In this document: positions 6,133-8,760 of the stretch, piece by piece
How positions within the stretch are numbered: the first letter of the stretch is position 1
Layout of the letters: every line of letters starts with the position of its first letter
Source of the DNA: Cytophagales bacterium
GTDB taxonomy: Bacteria; Bacteroidota; Bacteroidia; Cytophagales; Cyclobacteriaceae
Direction of reading: 5' to 3'
Assembly (NCBI GenBank): GCA_029262955.1
Contig: JAJCYL010000319.1
Coordinates: 1-8,760, forward strand
Length of the DNA: 8,760 bases
Notes under the pieces: model-generated
What the model saw: only the letters and a program-made list of their open reading frames with translations
What the model was told of the DNA's origin: nothing
The model's database searches: none
Translations under genes and position numbers: made by a program

Positions 6133-6417
6133 TTAAAACAGCCAGTCAATGAGGGCCTGGTAGGTATGCACAAACAAGAGGAAACTCTGTAAACAAATGC
6201 TATACATTAAAAAACGCTTTTTGAATCCAAAAAAGGAGAATTTTCTCAAATAAGCGCATGAAGCAGCGATAGTACCAATAATAAGAGTGTAAATAACCAA
6301 ACCGGCAGCAAGAGAATTCATATAGTTCTCAGCAACTTCAGGGTTAAAAACACCCGATCCAATGAATAAGGTATGAATGAGAATATTTATGCACGTGAGG
6401 ATAAGGAGAATGACCAT
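6133..6417 (-). CDS. small membrane protein of unknown function (three predicted helices)
   Basis: A 94-residue, very hydrophobic protein. Predicted membrane helices lie at about 2-22, 36-57 and 67-92. A basic, aromatic loop sits between the last two (LRKFSFFGFKKRF, 57-69), which by the positive-inside rule should face the cytoplasm. The second helix is rich in small residues (AAGLVIYTLIIGTIAASCAY). I recognise no family. The ATG at 6417 lies 13 nt after the stop of the IorA-like gene, so the two are probably cotranscribed. That linkage is the only hint to function. The short length and lack of a recognisable homologue keep confidence below that of its neighbours, but the hydrophobic pattern and tight spacing argue for a real gene. 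Confidence 0.72.
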   Translation of the reverse strand: MVILLILTCINILIHTLFIGSGVFNPEVAENYMNSLAAGLVIYTLIIGTIAASCAYLRKFSFFGFKKRFLMYSICLQSFLLFVHTYQALIDWLF

Positions 6418-6430
6418 ACTGTATCAATAG

Positions 6431-8002
6431 TCAAATTATAATTCTGACCATCGTAGGTCCATGCGGATCAACCGCTTTGGCCAAAATTTCTTTTTGCTTA
6501 TTTGAGCCCAACTCAAACTCATAAGTGGTTGCGCCACTTTGCTGAGCAATTAGAGACATTGAAAGAGGCCTCTTGGCTTTACTAGATCCGGGATGAGCCT
6601 GTCCACCTGTAGTCAGCGCAGAACCATTGTCCAAAAGGACCATAAGAATATTGGCCCGGTGATGGGAAGCATCACAAATGGCACCTATTGCGGAATGAAA
6701 AAAAGAAGAGTCTCCAAACAATGCAATTGGAAAATGATCCGTTTTGGCTTTACTAAATCCGGAAGCCAGTGCAACTGCACCTCCCATAGCATATTTAGCA
6801 TGGATGCGATCTGTCACGGTAACCAAACAACCGGGATCAGCCAAATAGAAAGGCTTAAGCTGATGAGCATGACATACCTCATCTAACAGGTCCAACACCT
6901 CATCGTATCGACAGTTTTTACAGTGACTTTTGACTGTCGATTTTTCATTCTGTTCATTCTCAATGGTAAATTTTGCACTCACCTCTATTTCCGGACAAAG
7001 TTGCTCCAAAACATTTTTTATCTGCCATCTAAACAGCTCCCCTGATGAGGAAAAGAAGTTATCGAGCTTCCCATGAATGTGTAGTTGCAATCTGTTGCAC
7101 TGAGCAATGGTTCGAATTTGACATTCAATAACAGGATGATGCTCTTCCAAAATGACCACAGCAGTTACAGATTTAAGAAAATCAATGATGGACTTTTCAT
7201 TCAATGGATAAATAGCCCCCATTTTCAAAATGCATATATCATCTTCCCAACTATCTTCCTCGATTACATTTTTTACTTTGCTATAAATATGGCCAGATGC
7301 AATTATTCCCAAACCTCCTTCACCATTAACGTCATTAAAGGAGTCCATTACTTCTGTTTTCAATCTCTCAGTGAGCGTTTGCAGGGTTTGGTGTTTGAGT
7401 ACTGAGTTCTGCGGATTAGGAATAAACCTATCTCCAACGTTTTCGGGAACTTGCAGTTGATGATCAAAATGTTCCTGAAAATCAATCAATCCACTTTCTT
7501 TTCCATAGGCTCTAGTAATCCGAATAAAGAAAGGGATTTGATATTTTTCCGACAATGAAAAACATTGCAAGGCCATCTGGTATCCATCCTCGGCATTAGC
7601 TGGTTCTACCCAGGGCATTTCCAATAAATGGGCCAAAGGGCGACTGTCCTGATCATTTTGAGAACCATACGCCCCAGGATCATCTCCAATTAAGAACACC
7701 AAACCTCCATTAACTGGGGTAAGGTTGAGCACCATCAATGGATCCAACATGGAATTTAAACCCACGTTCTTTACACAAACTAAGGAGCGTAATCCGGCAA
7801 TTGAAGCCCCAATGGCCACTTCAGTTGCAACCTTTTCATTGGTAGACCATTCTGTTGTGATGTTATAAGATTGCGCATTGCTAATAAGGCAATTCATCAC
7901 TTCTGTTCCCGGTGATCCGGGATATCCGGTTACCACTTTAACGCCTGCACTAATGGCCCCCCAGGCGATAGCTTCTTCACCGTTAACTAATTTTTCATTC
8001 AT
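6431..8002 (-). CDS. IorA-like thiamine-diphosphate enzyme (indolepyruvate ferredoxin oxidoreductase alpha-subunit family), lacking the ferredoxin domain
   Basis: A 523-residue protein built like IorA, which oxidatively decarboxylates aryl-2-oxo acids with thiamine diphosphate, CoA and ferredoxin. The N-terminal pyrimidine-binding domain (about 5-175) has GYPGSPGTE (26-34), NEKVATEVAIGASIAG (55-70) and GDDPGAYGSQNDQDSR (106-121). A swivel domain covers about 228-315, with EEHHPVIE and IHGKLD. The diphosphate-binding domain (360-523) has FGDSSFFHSAIGA (429-441), LLDNGSALTTGGQAHPG (456-472) and a closing MVRIII. The Cys-rich motif usually seen as CPGCPHR is altered to CKNCRY (361-366). The protein stops right after the thiamine-diphosphate domain, so the C-terminal 4Fe-4S ferredoxin domain of longer IorA is missing. 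No iorB is seen within the window. The start is the ATG at 8002, because the codon before it is only a TTG. The substrate is unknown. Confidence 0.9.
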   Translation of the reverse strand: MNEKLVNGEEAIAWGAISAGVKVVTGYPGSPGTEVMNCLISNAQSYNITTEWSTNEKVATEVAIGASIAGLRSLVCVKNVGLNSMLDPLMVLNLTPVNGGLVFLIGDDPGAYGSQNDQDSRPLAHLLEMPWVEPANAEDGYQMALQCFSLSEKYQIPFFIRITRAYGKESGLIDFQEHFDHQLQVPENVGDRFIPNPQNSVLKHQTLQTLTERLKTEVMDSFNDVNGEGGLGIIASGHIYSKVKNVIEEDSWEDDICILKMGAIYPLNEKSIIDFLKSVTAVVILEEHHPVIECQIRTIAQCNRLQLHIHGKLDNFFSSSGELFRWQIKNVLEQLCPEIEVSAKFTIENEQNEKSTVKSHCKNCRYDEVLDLLDEVCHAHQLKPFYLADPGCLVTVTDRIHAKYAMGGAVALASGFSKAKTDHFPIALFGDSSFFHSAIGAICDASHHRANILMVLLDNGSALTTGGQAHPGSSKAKRPLSMSLIAQQSGATTYEFELGSNKQKEILAKAVDPHGPTMVRIII

Positions 8003-8013
8003 CAAGGATGGCT

Positions 8014-8021
8014 TAGTTTTG
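8014..8021 (+). promoter_or_regulatory. possible -7 element of the purD promoter
   Basis: TAGTTTTG fits the TAnnTTTG -7 consensus of Bacteroidota housekeeping promoters. It lies 34 nt before the purD ATG in the 53-bp divergent gap. A T-rich stretch (TTTTTC, 7991-7996) stands roughly where the -33 TTTG element would be but does not match it well. Only the -7 box is persuasive. Confidence 0.35.
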
Positions 8022-8055
8022 TTCGCTTAAATTACCTAACCTCATCAAGAATAGA

Positions 8056-8760
8056 ATGAAGATTTTGATTTTAGGTTCCGGCGGTAGGGAGCACGCTCTT
8101 GCCTGGAAAATTAAAGAGAGCCCAGCCTGTACTTCACTTTACGTTGCACCGGGCAATGCTGGAACTTTCGAGATTGCCACCAATGTTGATATCAATCTTG
8201 AAAGATTTGAGGAGGTCAAAACATTCGTAATCGAACAAGGCATCGAGCTCGTAGTTGTAGGGCCAGAAGTTCCTCTGGTAGCTGGCATTGTCGATTATTT
8301 CAACAGTCAAAATGATCTCCGTGATATTGCAATTATTGGACCTGGGAAGCTGGGAGCCACATTAGAGGGTAGTAAGGATTTTTCCAAGGATTTCATGATC
8401 CGGCATGGTGTGCCGACGGCAAGATCAAAAACATTTAATAAAGATTCCCTCGTTTCAGGCCTTCAATATCTTGAGACCATTCAGGCCCCATATGTTCTAA
8501 AAGCTGATGGATTGGCAGCCGGAAAAGGTGTAGTCATTTGTGATAGTCTGGAAAAGGCAAAATCGGAGCTAACAGAAATGTTAGCTGAAAATAAATTTGG
8601 AGAGGCAAGCAGCAAAGTAGTCATTGAAGATTTCCTTGAGGGAATTGAACTTTCAGTTTTTGTTTTAACAGATGGTAAAAACTATAAAATTCTCCCAGAA
8701 GCGAAGGATTATAAGCGGATTGGAGAAAATGACGAAGGACCTAATACCGGTGGTATGGGC
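8056..8760 (+). CDS. purD: phosphoribosylamine--glycine ligase (GAR synthetase), 3'-truncated by the window
   Basis: The first 235 codons of an enzyme usually about 420-430 residues long. It joins phosphoribosylamine and glycine using ATP to give glycinamide ribonucleotide, the second step of de novo purine synthesis, in the cytoplasm. Visible features are the N-terminal nucleotide-type loop ILGSGGREHALAW (5-17), VAPGNAGT (30-37), VVGPEVPLVAG (67-77), the ATP-grasp entry LEGSKDFSKDFM (103-114), the YVLKADGLAAGKGVVI strand-loop (146-161), EDFLEGIELS (191-200) and the family signature DYKRIGENDEGPNTGGMG (218-235) at the window edge. The ATG at 8056 gives the standard N-terminus. The gene diverges from the IorA-like gene with a 53-bp gap. 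The reading frame is intact as far as the window goes. Confidence 0.98.
   Translation, partial: MKILILGSGGREHALAWKIKESPACTSLYVAPGNAGTFEIATNVDINLERFEEVKTFVIEQGIELVVVGPEVPLVAGIVDYFNSQNDLRDIAIIGPGKLGATLEGSKDFSKDFMIRHGVPTARSKTFNKDSLVSGLQYLETIQAPYVLKADGLAAGKGVVICDSLEKAKSELTEMLAENKFGEASSKVVIEDFLEGIELSVFVLTDGKNYKILPEAKDYKRIGENDEGPNTGGMG

Noticed and set aside
6248..6257. Words similar to the TTATTTGAT repeat (reverse-strand TTATTTGAG here and again near 6488)
   Set aside because: Both lie inside coding sequence, differ at the last base, and are isolated, so they are expected by chance in AT-rich DNA.
8003..8005. TTG codon as start of the IorA-like gene
   Set aside because: An ATG follows immediately at 8002-8000 and gives the same protein minus one residue, so the TTG is not needed.
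8027..8034. Minus-strand TAATTTAA as the promoter -7 box for the IorA-like gene
   Set aside because: It matches TAnnTTTG poorly at its last positions and has no suitable -33 element upstream.

Overview
The window looks like a chromosomal segment of a Bacteroidota bacterium, probably of the Cytophagales type (inference). The DNA is AT-rich, start codons lack Shine-Dalgarno sequences, and a TAnnTTTG-type promoter element sits before purD. Seven genes are supported, plus at least one low-confidence remnant. Two of the genes run off the window edges.

Left part (1-4110, plus strand): an accessory, probably defence-related block. It opens with the 3' portion of a large primase-helicase fusion. The last 40 or so residues of a TOTE-type archaeo-eukaryotic primase domain can be read from base 2, followed by a full superfamily 2 helicase and a C-terminal extension of about 270 residues. 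Next comes a 482-residue Schlafen AlbA_2 / GHKL-ATPase / winged-helix protein. Its coding sequence is bracketed almost to the base by a 21-bp direct repeat made of two 11-bp units, TTATTTGAT plus two bases. The left copy ends 2 nt before the start codon and the right copy begins 2 nt after the stop codon. Single extra units lie 63-66 bp further out on each side. This bracketing is the most unusual structure in the window.

Middle (4041-4369): about 330 bp without a convincing gene. It contains a small hairpin, a recurring GTCAGG word and a 35-codon open stretch without a start codon. It may be a scar between the accessory block and the resident genes.

Right part (4370-8002, minus strand): in transcription order, a ferredoxin-less IorA-like thiamine-diphosphate enzyme, a 94-residue three-helix membrane protein 13 nt downstream, an ECF sigma factor, and a membrane protein starting 1 nt after the sigma stop. 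That membrane protein joins an anti-sigma-like N-terminus to a YCII/DGPF-like outer domain. A secreted DUF6265-type protein follows. The sigma and membrane-YCII pair is probably a sigma/anti-sigma unit, with a nested inverted repeat upstream and a strong hairpin downstream.

Right edge (8056-8760, plus strand): the first 235 codons of purD (purine biosynthesis), divergent from the IorA-like gene.
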